The notes beneath the pieces were generated by a model that saw only the letters and a list, made by a program, of their open reading frames with translations, ran no database searches and was not told the DNA's origin. DNA of 9,952 bases, taken from an uncultured bacterium. GTDB lineage: Bacteria > Planctomycetota > Phycisphaerae > Phycisphaerales > UBA1924. This document shows positions 1 through 7,328 of this stretch, piece by piece. The stretch's first letter is position 1, and each line of letters begins with the position of its first letter. The DNA is taken from contig CALKYH010000200.1 of NCBI GenBank assembly GCA_938003595.1, positions 1-9,952 of the forward strand, in the 5' to 3' direction. The translations under genes and the position numbers were made by a program.

Positions 1-1087
1 AGAGCAGCTCGCGCACCGCGGTGCCGGAGAGGTTGATGATGTCGCCCTCGATCTTGGGGTAGGTCTTGCCGGAGACCATGCCGCCGTAGGACTTGGAGTA
101 GCCGGTGTGCTCGAACATCAGGGGCGCGATGCCGAGGTTGTTGAGGTCGATCTCGTCGAAGATCTTCTGGGCGTCGTAGGTGCCGTAGTAGTTGCCGACG
201 CCGGCGTGGTCGCGTCCGACGATGAAGTGGGAGCAGCCGTAGTTCTTCCGCATGATCGCGTGGTGGATGGCCTCGCGCGGGCCGGCGTAGCGCATGGCCG
301 CGGGAAGGACCGAGACCAGCGTGGTCGCGGGGTTGAAGTACTTGGCGACGAGGGCGTCGATCGCCTGCATGCGGACATCGGCGGCGATGTCGCCCTTCTT
401 GGTCTCGCCGACGAGGGGGTGGATGAGCAGGCCGTCGCAGATTTCCTGGGCGGTCTTGCAGACGTACTCGTGGGCGCGGTGGATGGGGTTGCGGGTCTGG
501 AAGGCGACGATGCGCTTCCAGCCGCGCTTGGCGAACTCCTCGCGGGTCTGCGCGGGGGTGAGGCGCTGGCTGAGGAAGGCCTCGGGGCCGTTGGGATCGA
601 CGCAGAGGGTGACGGCGTCGACGGGGCCGGCGACGCAGGTGTCGCCTTCCTTCATGACCTGCTGGGCGCCGGGGTGGGCCTCGTCCTCGGTGCGGAAGAC
701 GCTGGGGATCTCCAGCTTCTTGTCGTGGGCGAAGACTTCCTTGACGGTGATGACGCCCTGGAGCGCGCCGTTGGGCGCGTAGAGCGCGACGCGGCTGCCG
801 ACCTTGGGGGCGGAGGCCTTGTCGACCGAGAGGAGGATCGGGATCGACCAGACCGTGCCGTCGGCGAGGGTCATCTTCTTGCAGACCGACTCGAAGTCCG
901 CCTGGCCCATGAAGCCGGTCAGCGGCGAGTAGCCGCCGTTGGCGATGAGCTCCAGGTCGCAGGACTGCTTGTGGGAGAGGTTGATGCGGGGCAGCTCCGC
1001 GGCCTCTTTCTTGAGGGCGTCCAGCGCCGCGCCGCTCGCCAACCGGTTCACCAATTTCCCGCCGTGGGGCTCGATCAGGCCATGCAT
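1..1087 (-). CDS. sat: Sulfate adenylyltransferase (ATP sulfurylase), 3' end cut by window edge
   Basis: Catalyses ATP + sulfate to adenylyl sulfate (APS) + pyrophosphate in the cytoplasm, the entry step of sulfate activation. About 362 residues are visible. The N-terminus (MHGLIEPHGGKLVNR) matches the usual start of the family's PUA-like domain. The catalytic domain carries QTRNPIHRAHE at about residues 197-207, containing the QxRNP and HxxH nucleotide-binding motifs, and GRDHAGVG at about 291-298. The last visible part, LSGTAVRELL, is the conserved stretch that normally precedes some 30 further residues, so the gene runs off the left edge and is not truncated by mutation. The ATG at 1087 is preceded by GAGAGGAG (plus-strand 1099-1106) at 11 bases, a rather long spacing. 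No APS kinase, APS reductase or sulfotransferase gene is visible, so assimilatory, dissimilatory or sulfation use cannot be decided here. One of the window's two ACGT sites lies in this gene, at 472-475. Confidence 0.96.
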   Translation of the reverse strand, partial: MHGLIEPHGGKLVNRLASGAALDALKKEAAELPRINLSHKQSCDLELIANGGYSPLTGFMGQADFESVCKKMTLADGTVWSIPILLSVDKASAPKVGSRVALYAPNGALQGVITVKEVFAHDKKLEIPSVFRTEDEAHPGAQQVMKEGDTCVAGPVDAVTLCVDPNGPEAFLSQRLTPAQTREEFAKRGWKRIVAFQTRNPIHRAHEYVCKTAQEICDGLLIHPLVGETKKGDIAADVRMQAIDALVAKYFNPATTLVSVLPAAMRYAGPREAIHHAIMRKNYGCSHFIVGRDHAGVGNYYGTYDAQKIFDEIDLNNLGIAPLMFEHTGYSKSYGGMVSGKTYPKIEGDIINLSGTAVRELL

Positions 1088-1304
1088 GGTCAGACAGTCT
1101 CCTCTCAGGTCGTCCTGCTTCGTGTGACTCGTGGGTTCCTGGCGCCCGGGCGGCGGCGTGCCGCGTGCCCGATCCGGCGACGACCCCCCACCGGGGCCGC
1201 CGACACCCACCCCGGGAGCCCGGCGACGCCGAGCCCAGGGGGGTTCAGAGCGTAGGGAGCCCCGCCGGGCGACGCCACAGCCGTTTCCGACGCCGGAATG
1301 CCCC

Positions 1305-2144
1305 TCAGCCGGTGACCGGGCCCGATCCGGCCCCGGAATAGACCTCGTACCGCACGCTGCGGCCCTCGTGGAGGCCGACGGGGGTCAGGCCCTCGGCGCC
1401 GGTCAGGGGGGGCGAGAGGCGGGGCATCTTCAGGACGACGCGCCGGACGCCGGGGACGGCGATCGCGGCGCGGAGGACGGCGCCGGAGTCCGGATCGTCG
1501 CCGACGAGCGTGCGGAGGATGCGCATCTCCTTCTTCACCAGGGCGCTCTTGCGGCGCTCGGGGTGCATGGGGTCGAAGTAGATGGCCTCCGGGCGCCAGT
1601 CGGGCGGGATGGTTTCGCCGGCCACGAGTCGCGCGAGGACGGATGCGGCGTCTTCGTGGAGGAGCGCGATGCGCGCGGCCATCGCGGCCTTGTCGGGGTC
1701 GTCGCTGGCGCGGAGGCGCTCGAGCGCGTCGCGCTGCATGGCATGGAGGACGGCGCTGCGCTCGACGGCGACGACCTCGCACCCGAGCGCGCTCAGGAGC
1801 ATGGCGTCGCCAAGGAGGCCGGCGGAGCAGTCGAGGATGCGCGGCGCCTTGCCGCGGCTCCAGGTTCCGCCGACGCCCACGGCGCGGGCGATGAGCTGGC
1901 GCTTGTTCCCGCCGCGGAGGGTCTGGGGGTCGACGGCGTCGGGGTCGATGTAGACGGCGCCGAGTCGAGCGTCGGGGACGCGGAGTTCGAGCCGGTGCGG
2001 TGTGACGACGAGGGCGAGGTCGGAGGAGATGGCGGAAAGCTCGCGCGCGAGGGACTCGGCGCGGGCGCGGAGGGCGGGGTTGGTGGAGGGGTCGGGGATG
2101 ATGCGGAGGGAGGGCACGGGCGTCGGCACAATACCCCGTGCCAC
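1305..2144 (-). CDS. rsmJ: 16S rRNA (guanine-1516-N2)-methyltransferase RsmJ
   Basis: SAM-dependent methyltransferase expected to make m2G1516 in 16S rRNA (E. coli numbering) in the cytoplasm. Recognised from the family's signature order, numbered from GTG 2144: LRGGNKRQLIARAVG at about 76-90; the SAM-binding motif I region DCSAGLLGDAMLLSALGCEV at 105-124, followed by VERS; then YFDPMHPERRKSALVKKEM at 189-207, the DPMxPxRxKSALVKKEMR block characteristic of RsmJ/YhiQ. At up to 279 residues it is slightly longer than the E. coli protein. The longest frame starts at GTG 2144, but that codon lies inside the left arm of the 90-bp inverted repeat. GTG 2129, preceded by CGGGG at a few bases, is an equally good or better start and would give 274 residues. 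Stop is TGA at 1305-1307. It is a housekeeping gene with no obvious functional link to its neighbours. No T-rich terminator is seen before sat. Confidence 0.9.
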   Translation of the reverse strand: MARGIVPTPVPSLRIIPDPSTNPALRARAESLARELSAISSDLALVVTPHRLELRVPDARLGAVYIDPDAVDPQTLRGGNKRQLIARAVGVGGTWSRGKAPRILDCSAGLLGDAMLLSALGCEVVAVERSAVLHAMQRDALERLRASDDPDKAAMAARIALLHEDAASVLARLVAGETIPPDWRPEAIYFDPMHPERRKSALVKKEMRILRTLVGDDPDSGAVLRAAIAVPGVRRVVLKMPRLSPPLTGAEGLTPVGLHEGRSVRYEVYSGAGSGPVTG

Positions 2145-2227
2145 CGAACACGGTCTTCCGTGGTCGGTGTCTTCTTCCAGCGCCGAACACCGAAGCGCCG
2201 ACCACGCGGAGCCGTGTTCGGTGGCAC
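2138..2227. repeat. 90-bp imperfect inverted repeat between the glycosyltransferase gene and rsmJ
   Basis: The outer arms are perfect: GTGCCACCGAACACGG at 2138-2153 and CCGTGTTCGGTGGCAC at 2212-2227. After a 5-base mismatched or wobble stretch, a second perfect 9-bp stem follows: CGTGGTCGG at 2159-2167 and CCGACCACG at 2198-2206. Shorter pairing continues inside: CTTC at 2171-2174 with GAAG at 2192-2195, or alternatively TCGGTGT at 2164-2170 with ACACCGA at 2187-2193. On the minus-strand transcript it sits just 3' of the glycosyltransferase stop codon and overlaps the longest possible rsmJ start. There is no T run on either side, so it is not a classical intrinsic terminator. It could be a strong transcription or processing hairpin, a short palindromic repeat element (REP- or MITE-like), or a control element for rsmJ. 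Only one copy is in this window. Confidence 0.85.
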
Positions 2228-2238
2228 GAGGGAACGCG

Positions 2239-4785
2239 CTACTTCCGCGCCGGCTTGCTCATCACGCCTTCGATCACCCGGTCGAACTGCGGCATGGTGA
2301 CCGCTTCGCAGTAAGCCTCGTCGAAGGCGCGGCGGGCGCGGCGGTGGTAGTCCTCGAGGGTGGCCTTGTCGGCGACGGCGCGGCGGATGAAGTCGACCAT
2401 GCCGTCGGCGTCGCCGTGGCGGAGGGAGACGCCGCAGCCGAAGCGCTGGATGGCCTCGTCCACATTGCCGCCGGCGGGGCCGATGTAGATGACCGGCAGG
2501 CGCATGGCGAGGTTGGAGTGCAGCTTTGACGGCGAGACGGCGCCGAGCATGTCGTCGCGGAGGGTGATCAGCGCGCAGTCCGCGGCCTCCATCACGGCGG
2601 GGGTCTGTTCCTTCGGCACATAGCCGCGGAGCAGGATGTTCCTGAGGCCCTTCTCGGCCTGCACCTTGGCGATGCGTTTCCACTGCGCGCCGCCGCCGAC
2701 GAAGAGGAAGGTGACGGGCTCGTTCTTCAGGCGCTCGGCGGCCTCGAGCACGGTGTCGAACTGGTGACCCTCGCCGGCGTTGCCCAGGTAGAGCACGACG
2801 AAGCGGTCGCGGATGAGGGGATCGTCGGCCTCGGGCCACGCGGCGGGCGCGGGGCCGTCGAACAGCTCGGCGCGTTCCCAGTTGGGGATGATCGTGGTCG
2901 GGAGTCTGGGGTTGACCTGGCCGTATTCCTTCAGGAGCAGATCGGCCATGGCGCCGTCGAGGGCGACGAGGTGGTCGAGCCGGCGGAAGATGCGCCGGTT
3001 GACGAAGCGGACGAGCGAGGCCGCGACGCCGCCGGGCTTCATCGCGCCGGCGCGCTCGGCGACCTCGGGGTAGCAGTCCATGGACCAGAGCACCATGCGG
3101 CACCTGCGGTGGATCCTGGTGTGCAGGCCCGCGGCCCAGGCGATCAGCGGCGGAGTGGTCAGCGAGATGATGACATCCTGCTTATTGAGCGTCATCACGC
3201 GCCACCAGGCCAGCACATAGAAGGCCAGATAGTCCAGCAGGCGGCTGAGCAGGTTCTTCTTGCCCAGACCGGGCGACCACACGCGGAGCACGCGCGGGTT
3301 GTCGGTGCGCCGGCGGCGCGGCTCGACCTTGCTCGCGCTGACATACGACGCCTGCGAGGCGACGACGGTGACATGATCGCCGGCGCGGGCGCGGGACTCC
3401 GCGAGCGACTCGACCAGGTGGGCCGTGGGGCTCAGGTCCGGCGGGTAGAACTGGTTGACGATCAGGAGCTGGAGGGGCTGGCCCGGCCTGGGAAACGGAC
3501 GGGCGGCGCGCCCCTCCAGGGCGCGCCGCATCGAGGCGATGTACAGGGTGGCCACGCGCTGGAGCGTGTAGAACTCTTCGATGTGCCTGCGGCCGTTCCG
3601 GCCCAGGCGCTCGCAGAGCGCGGGGTCGTCGGCGAGCTTCACGATGGCGTCGGCCAGGGACTGCGGGTCGCCGGGCTCGGCGATGACGCCGGCGTCGGCC
3701 TCGAGGATCAGGCGGGCGTTGTCGCCATCGGGATCGAGGGAGGCGAGCACGGGGCGGCCCGCGGCCATGATCTCGTAGGTCTTGCTCTGGATCCAGATCT
3801 TGGTCTTGTGGGCGCGGACGCAGACCAGGCAGGCGTCCGCCGCGCCCGTGATCTCGGGCATCTTGGTGCGGGGCACGGAGCCGAGGAACTCGAGGTTCCT
3901 GACGCCCTGCTGCTTCGCGTACGCGCGGAGCTTCTCGCCCTCGACGCCGTCGCCGACGACGATGATGCGGACATCGGGGCGCGTGGGCTCGAGGATCTTG
4001 GCGGCGTCGATGAGGGTCTCGAGGCCCTGGGTGTAGCCGAGGTTGCCGCCGTAGACGACGAGGAACTGGTTCTGGGCGCCGATCTCGCGCCGGAAGGCGT
4101 TCTGTCGCTCGCCGACGACGAACTGCGAGGCGTCCACGCAGTTGGGGACGATGTCCATCTTCTCGTCGGGGACGCCCTTGGCGAGGAGGTTGCCGCGGAA
4201 GCCCTCGGAGATGACGGAGATGCGCCGGCTGCGGTTGTAGACCCACTTCTCGAAGAAGTGGAAGGCCTTGATGAGCGTGGGATTGGTGAGGAAGCCGTGG
4301 GCGATGGCGACATCGGGGTAGATGTCCTGCACATTGAAGAGCACGGGGGCGCGCTTCAGCAGGGAGATGAGCCACGAGCCGATGCCCAGGAATATGGGCG
4401 GGGAGTAGACATAGACGATGTCGGCCTTGCCGGCCTTGCGCGAGCGCCACGCGGCGGAGAGGGCGAAGGAGATGTTGTTGGCCAGGCGCCCGAGGGTGGA
4501 GCCGCGGTCGCGGATGATGAGCGGGCAGCGGATCACCCGCACGCCGTCGATCGTCTCTTCGCGGTTCTTGCCGCCCTGGTACTCCGGCGGGACCTTGTCG
4601 TCGGGGTAGTGCGGGACATCGGTCAGCACCGTGACCTCGTGCCCCATCTTCTTCCACTCGGTGGCCAGCTCGTAGACAATGCGCGCGTTGGCGCCGGGCT
4701 CGGGCGGGTAGTAGATCGTCAGCGCGAGGATGCGCAGGGGCTTGCCGCCCTGCGCCGCCGCTCGGATTGGATCGGTCTTGCCCAT
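2239..4785 (-). CDS. Tandem fusion of two GT4-like (GT-B) glycosyltransferases
   Basis: One uninterrupted 848-residue frame holding two whole glycosyltransferases of about 410 residues each. Unit 1 (about 17-425) has the N-terminal ALTIYYPPEPGANAR, VQDIYPDVA at 152-160, VPNCVD at 213-218, VVYGGNLGYTQGLETL at 243-258 and a donor-site block SKTYEIMAAGRPVLA at 334-348. Unit 2 (about 438-845) repeats the plan: VNQFYPPDLSPTAH, MDCYPEVA at 569-576, IPNWE, VLYLGNAGEGHQFDTVL, and SPSKLHSNLAMRLPVIYIGP at 751-770. A Pro/Arg/Gly-rich linker (about 426-437, near bases 3475-3510) joins them. Both units resemble WbuB-type family-4 transferases that use nucleotide sugars in surface polysaccharide synthesis; donor and acceptor cannot be read from sequence. 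In unit 2 the usual EX7E glutamates are absent (Ala and Ser at those places). ATG 4785 lies 7 bases after the preceding gene's stop with no well-spaced Shine-Dalgarno, suggesting translational coupling. Stop is TAG. Confidence 0.93.
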   Translation of the reverse strand: MGKTDPIRAAAQGGKPLRILALTIYYPPEPGANARIVYELATEWKKMGHEVTVLTDVPHYPDDKVPPEYQGGKNREETIDGVRVIRCPLIIRDRGSTLGRLANNISFALSAAWRSRKAGKADIVYVYSPPIFLGIGSWLISLLKRAPVLFNVQDIYPDVAIAHGFLTNPTLIKAFHFFEKWVYNRSRRISVISEGFRGNLLAKGVPDEKMDIVPNCVDASQFVVGERQNAFRREIGAQNQFLVVYGGNLGYTQGLETLIDAAKILEPTRPDVRIIVVGDGVEGEKLRAYAKQQGVRNLEFLGSVPRTKMPEITGAADACLVCVRAHKTKIWIQSKTYEIMAAGRPVLASLDPDGDNARLILEADAGVIAEPGDPQSLADAIVKLADDPALCERLGRNGRRHIEEFYTLQRVATLYIASMRRALEGRAARPFPRPGQPLQLLIVNQFYPPDLSPTAHLVESLAESRARAGDHVTVVASQASYVSASKVEPRRRRTDNPRVLRVWSPGLGKKNLLSRLLDYLAFYVLAWWRVMTLNKQDVIISLTTPPLIAWAAGLHTRIHRRCRMVLWSMDCYPEVAERAGAMKPGGVAASLVRFVNRRIFRRLDHLVALDGAMADLLLKEYGQVNPRLPTTIIPNWERAELFDGPAPAAWPEADDPLIRDRFVVLYLGNAGEGHQFDTVLEAAERLKNEPVTFLFVGGGAQWKRIAKVQAEKGLRNILLRGYVPKEQTPAVMEAADCALITLRDDMLGAVSPSKLHSNLAMRLPVIYIGPAGGNVDEAIQRFGCGVSLRHGDADGMVDFIRRAVADKATLEDYHRRARRAFDEAYCEAVTMPQFDRVIEGVMSKPARK

Positions 4786-4792
4786 GGCGGGG

Positions 4793-5827
4793 TCACTGCG
4801 CTCCGCCGGGATGCGCGGGCTTCTGGTGACGGCCCTCGGCCATCCACCACTTGACCATTCTGTCGATGCCCTCGCGCAGGGTCACGCGGGGCTGGAAGCC
4901 GGCGGCGAGGACCTTGTCGGCCTCGTACTTGGTCTGCGTGCAGAGCTTCTTCATCCGCGCCGTGGAGACGGGCAGGTTCTTGCCGGTGAGCTTGATGATC
5001 AGGTCGAACGGCAGGCCCAGCAGCACGGCCAGCGGCAGGGGGATGGTGAAGCCGGGCATCTTCCTGCCGAGGGACTCGTAGATGGCCGCGGTGATCTGGC
5101 GGCTGGTCATGTCCGGCTTCTCGATGTAGTTGAACACATGGAAGCCGGGGCCGACGGGGCGGCGGGGTCCGCCGTCGTCGAGGCCCCAGAGGTACATGGT
5201 CGCGTCGACGATGTTCTCGACATACGAGAGCGACTTGATGTTCGCGCCGTCGCCGATGGGCAGGAACTTGCCGGACTCGATCTGCCGGATGAGCGAGTAC
5301 ATGTTGGCGAAGTTGCGCACGCCGAAGGTGACGGTGGGCCGGATGACCAGACAGGTCCGGTCCTGGGCCTTGTCCACCCAGGCGTGGAAGACCTTCTCGC
5401 CGGCGAGCTTGGACTGGCCGTAGTCCGAGACGGGCTCGGGCTTGGACTGCTCGGTGATGGGCTCGGCGATCTCGCCGTAGACCGCGACGGAGGAGTAGAA
5501 GCACAGCGAGCGGACGCCGACCTCGTCCATGACCTGGCAGATGACCTCGGCGCCGTGCTCGTTGACGGAGAAGAACTCGTCGCGGCTGATGCCGAAGTCG
5601 TGGTGCGCGGCGGCCAGGTGGAGGATGGCGTCGGCGCCGCGGGCGGCGTCGAGCATCTTCGCCTTGTCGCGGATGTCGCCCTGGACGAAGCGCACGGACG
5701 AGTCCGCGGCGATCTCGGCGGAGGGCTCGACCAGGTCGATGATGGTCAGCGCGTGGCCGAGCCGGCGCAGCTCCGTGTAGAAGTGCGAGCCGATGAAGCC
5801 CGAGCCGCCGGTGACGCAGATATGCAC
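4793..5827 (-). CDS. NAD-dependent sugar-nucleotide epimerase/dehydratase (extended SDR)
   Basis: A 344-residue extended short-chain dehydrogenase/reductase. It starts with a Rossmann motif TGGSGFIGSH at 6-15, has an acidic residue (D31) at the end of strand 2, D51 in GDIRD, HLAAAHHD at 70-77, catalytic-type Ser113 in YSSVAVYGE, and the YxxxK pair Tyr136/Lys140 in DYGQSKLAGE. The RPTVTFG (163-169) and Y202-V-E-N-I (the Y-V-D/E-D/N segment) motifs are typical of the GalE-like epimerase branch. The C-terminal part has a hydrophobic stretch at about 261-280 that resembles substrate-domain packing more than a membrane anchor. The likely chemistry is epimerisation or keto-reduction of an NDP-sugar; the substrate is not determinable. 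Start is GTG at 5827 (GTG CAT ATC), with GGAG about 11 bases upstream. It is the middle gene of a three-gene unit, 31 bases after the upstream gene and 7 bases before the dual glycosyltransferase. Confidence 0.9.
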   Translation of the reverse strand: MHICVTGGSGFIGSHFYTELRRLGHALTIIDLVEPSAEIAADSSVRFVQGDIRDKAKMLDAARGADAILHLAAAHHDFGISRDEFFSVNEHGAEVICQVMDEVGVRSLCFYSSVAVYGEIAEPITEQSKPEPVSDYGQSKLAGEKVFHAWVDKAQDRTCLVIRPTVTFGVRNFANMYSLIRQIESGKFLPIGDGANIKSLSYVENIVDATMYLWGLDDGGPRRPVGPGFHVFNYIEKPDMTSRQITAAIYESLGRKMPGFTIPLPLAVLLGLPFDLIIKLTGKNLPVSTARMKKLCTQTKYEADKVLAAGFQPRVTLREGIDRMVKWWMAEGRHQKPAHPGGAQ

Positions 5828-5858
5828 GCTGTGGTTCGCTCCGCTGGCGCTCGTGGGT

Positions 5859-6917
5859 TCAGGACCGCTGCTGGTCGGTGATGACCTGGATCATCTCGTC
5901 GACGATCATGGGCAGCGAGTACTTCAGCTTGTAGCCGGGGAAGTGGTCGTACAGCTTCCGCATGTCGGAGTAGTAGCAGATGTGGTCGCCGATGCGGTTG
6001 GTGTCGGTGTAGGTCAGCTTCGGGCGCTTGCCGGTGCGGTCGGCGATCATCTCGACGCACTCGAGCAGCGACGCGGCGTTGGTCTTGGTGCCGCCGAGGT
6101 TGTAGACCTCGCCCGGGCGCGGGTTCTGGGCGAAGTGCCAGAACGCGTTGATCACATCGTGGCAGTGGATCTGGTCGCGGACCTGCTTGCCCTTGTAGCC
6201 GAAGATCGTGTACGGCCCCTCGCGCAGGGCGACGAGCACGAGGTAGTTCAGGAAGCCGTGCAGCTCGACGCCGGAGTGCTGCGGGCCCGTCAGGCAGCCG
6301 CCGCGGAAGATGCCGGTCTTGAGCTTGATCGAGTCGTACCGGCCGTACTCCTGGGCGAGGATGTCGCCCGCGGCCTTGCTGGCGCCGAAGAGCGAGTGCG
6401 TGGTGTGGTCGATCGAGAAGGTCTCGGGGATGCCGTGCTCGTAGGTCGCGTCGTCGTAGTCCCAGCGGGTCTCCAGCTCCTTCATCTTGATGAAGTTGGG
6501 GCCGTCGCCGTAGACCTTGTTGGTCGAGACATGGATGAAGACCGCCTCGGGCGTCTCGCGTCGGCAGGCCTCGAGGAGGTTGAGGGTGCCGTTGGCGTTG
6601 ACCTCGAAGTCCTCGAAGGGCTTGCTGGCGGCCAGGTCGTGGGACGGCTGGGCCGCGGCGTGGATGATCAGTTCGGGCTGGACCTTCTTGAACATCGCCT
6701 GGACGGCGTCGCGGTCGCGGATGTCCAGCTCGGTGTGCTTGAAGTTCTTGCACTGGCTCTCGAGGCGCTGGCGGTTCCAGGTGGTGTCGCCCTTGGGGCC
6801 GAAGAAGAAGGCGCGCATGTTGTTGTCGACGCCCCAGACGGGGAAGCCCATCTTGTCGAAGAACGACACCGCCTCGGACCCGATCAAGCCGCTCGAACCA
6901 GTGACCAGAACCTTCAT
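5859..6917 (-). CDS. CDP-paratose 2-epimerase-like extended SDR with FxxxK in place of YxxxK
   Basis: A 352-residue NAD(P)-dependent sugar-nucleotide enzyme. The NAD motif is GSSGLIG (7-13). HAAAQPSHD at 86-94, the GYKGKQVRDQIHCHDV segment and the EVYNLGGTKTNAASLLE block are characteristic of the CDP-paratose/tyvelose 2-epimerase branch (RfbE type). The catalytic-site Ser/Thr position is kept as Thr132 in STNKVYGD. The usual Tyr of YxxxK is Phe177 in HSLFGASKAAGD, with Lys181 retained; the codon is TTC (plus-strand GAA). I recall related bacterial and archaeal proteins with a similar HSLFGASK segment, so this may be a subfamily trait and not a defect. No CDP-glucose pathway gene (rfbF, rfbG or rfbH type) is in the window, so CDP-paratose as substrate is not supported. 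Start ATG 6917 with AGAGG 10 bases upstream; first gene of the leftward unit. Confidence 0.88.
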   Translation of the reverse strand: MKVLVTGSSGLIGSEAVSFFDKMGFPVWGVDNNMRAFFFGPKGDTTWNRQRLESQCKNFKHTELDIRDRDAVQAMFKKVQPELIIHAAAQPSHDLAASKPFEDFEVNANGTLNLLEACRRETPEAVFIHVSTNKVYGDGPNFIKMKELETRWDYDDATYEHGIPETFSIDHTTHSLFGASKAAGDILAQEYGRYDSIKLKTGIFRGGCLTGPQHSGVELHGFLNYLVLVALREGPYTIFGYKGKQVRDQIHCHDVINAFWHFAQNPRPGEVYNLGGTKTNAASLLECVEMIADRTGKRPKLTYTDTNRIGDHICYYSDMRKLYDHFPGYKLKYSLPMIVDEMIQVITDQQRS

Positions 6918-6992
6918 CGCTGCTCAACCTCTCTAGATAGAGGACAGGAAACACAACACGGGCCCGCGCGGGGCCCTGGAGCGGCCGGGACC

Positions 6993-7006
6993 GGGCCGAT
7001 CGGCCC
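6993..7006. promoter_or_regulatory. Perfect 14-bp palindrome, possible operator
   Basis: GGGCCGATCGGCCC is a perfect palindrome located about 76 bases upstream of the leftward operon's start codon. It follows closely on another GC-rich inverted repeat (GGGCCC-GCGCG-GGGCCC, 6960-6976). Its position fits a dimeric regulator's binding site. In DNA this rich in G+C, short palindromes also arise by chance, so the regulatory reading is an inference. Confidence 0.3.
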
Positions 7007-7328
7007 TGATGGGCCGCGGACGCGGATACCACCTATCGGCGACGCTCGCCGCGGGGTCCATGACGACGCCCAACTCGCCCTTGTTCGCCGCGACGGTGCG
7101 TCGTCCCGTCGAACAGGGCGGGCATCGTAGCGGCCTGCCCCCTGTCCATCCCCCCGGGCGGGGATCGGCGCGGGGCGCCGGGGGTCAAGTCTTGGTCAAT
7201 CCACGACTTGCACACCAGGCCCCGGAGCGCGGCCGCCGACCGACCTGCCCGCTCCCTGCGAAGCTCGGGGCAAACCCCCAACCCGCAACCAACGCGGCCC
7301 GACGATCGGACCCCGAACGGCCGACCGA

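Noticed and set aside
107..1255. A 382-codon plus-strand frame opposite sat
   Set aside because: Low-complexity Val/Gly/Ala/Asp composition. The opposite strand encodes ATP sulfurylase with all key motifs.
1214..1276. Imperfect direct repeat (GGGAGCCCGGCGACGCC at 1214-1230 and a 5-base-longer version at 1255-1276)
   Set aside because: Short, GC-rich and imperfect, between rsmJ and sat. Chance similarity cannot be excluded and no function is suggested.
2764..4854. A 696-codon open frame on the plus strand opposite the dual glycosyltransferase
   Set aside because: It is a mirror frame produced by GC-rich codons of the real gene. Its translation is a repetitive Asp/Gly/Val/Ala/Leu-rich string with no family motif, while the minus-strand frame has clear enzyme domains.
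5828..5858. CGCTCCGCTGGCGCTCG as a small hairpin between the two epimerase genes
   Set aside because: The pairing is weak and part of it serves as the Shine-Dalgarno region of the next gene. There is no T run and no sign that transcription ends here.
5859..6917. A firm call of CDP-paratose 2-epimerase
   Set aside because: The protein belongs to that branch, but it lacks the catalytic Tyr and no CDP-glucose pathway genes are present, so only a family-level call is made.
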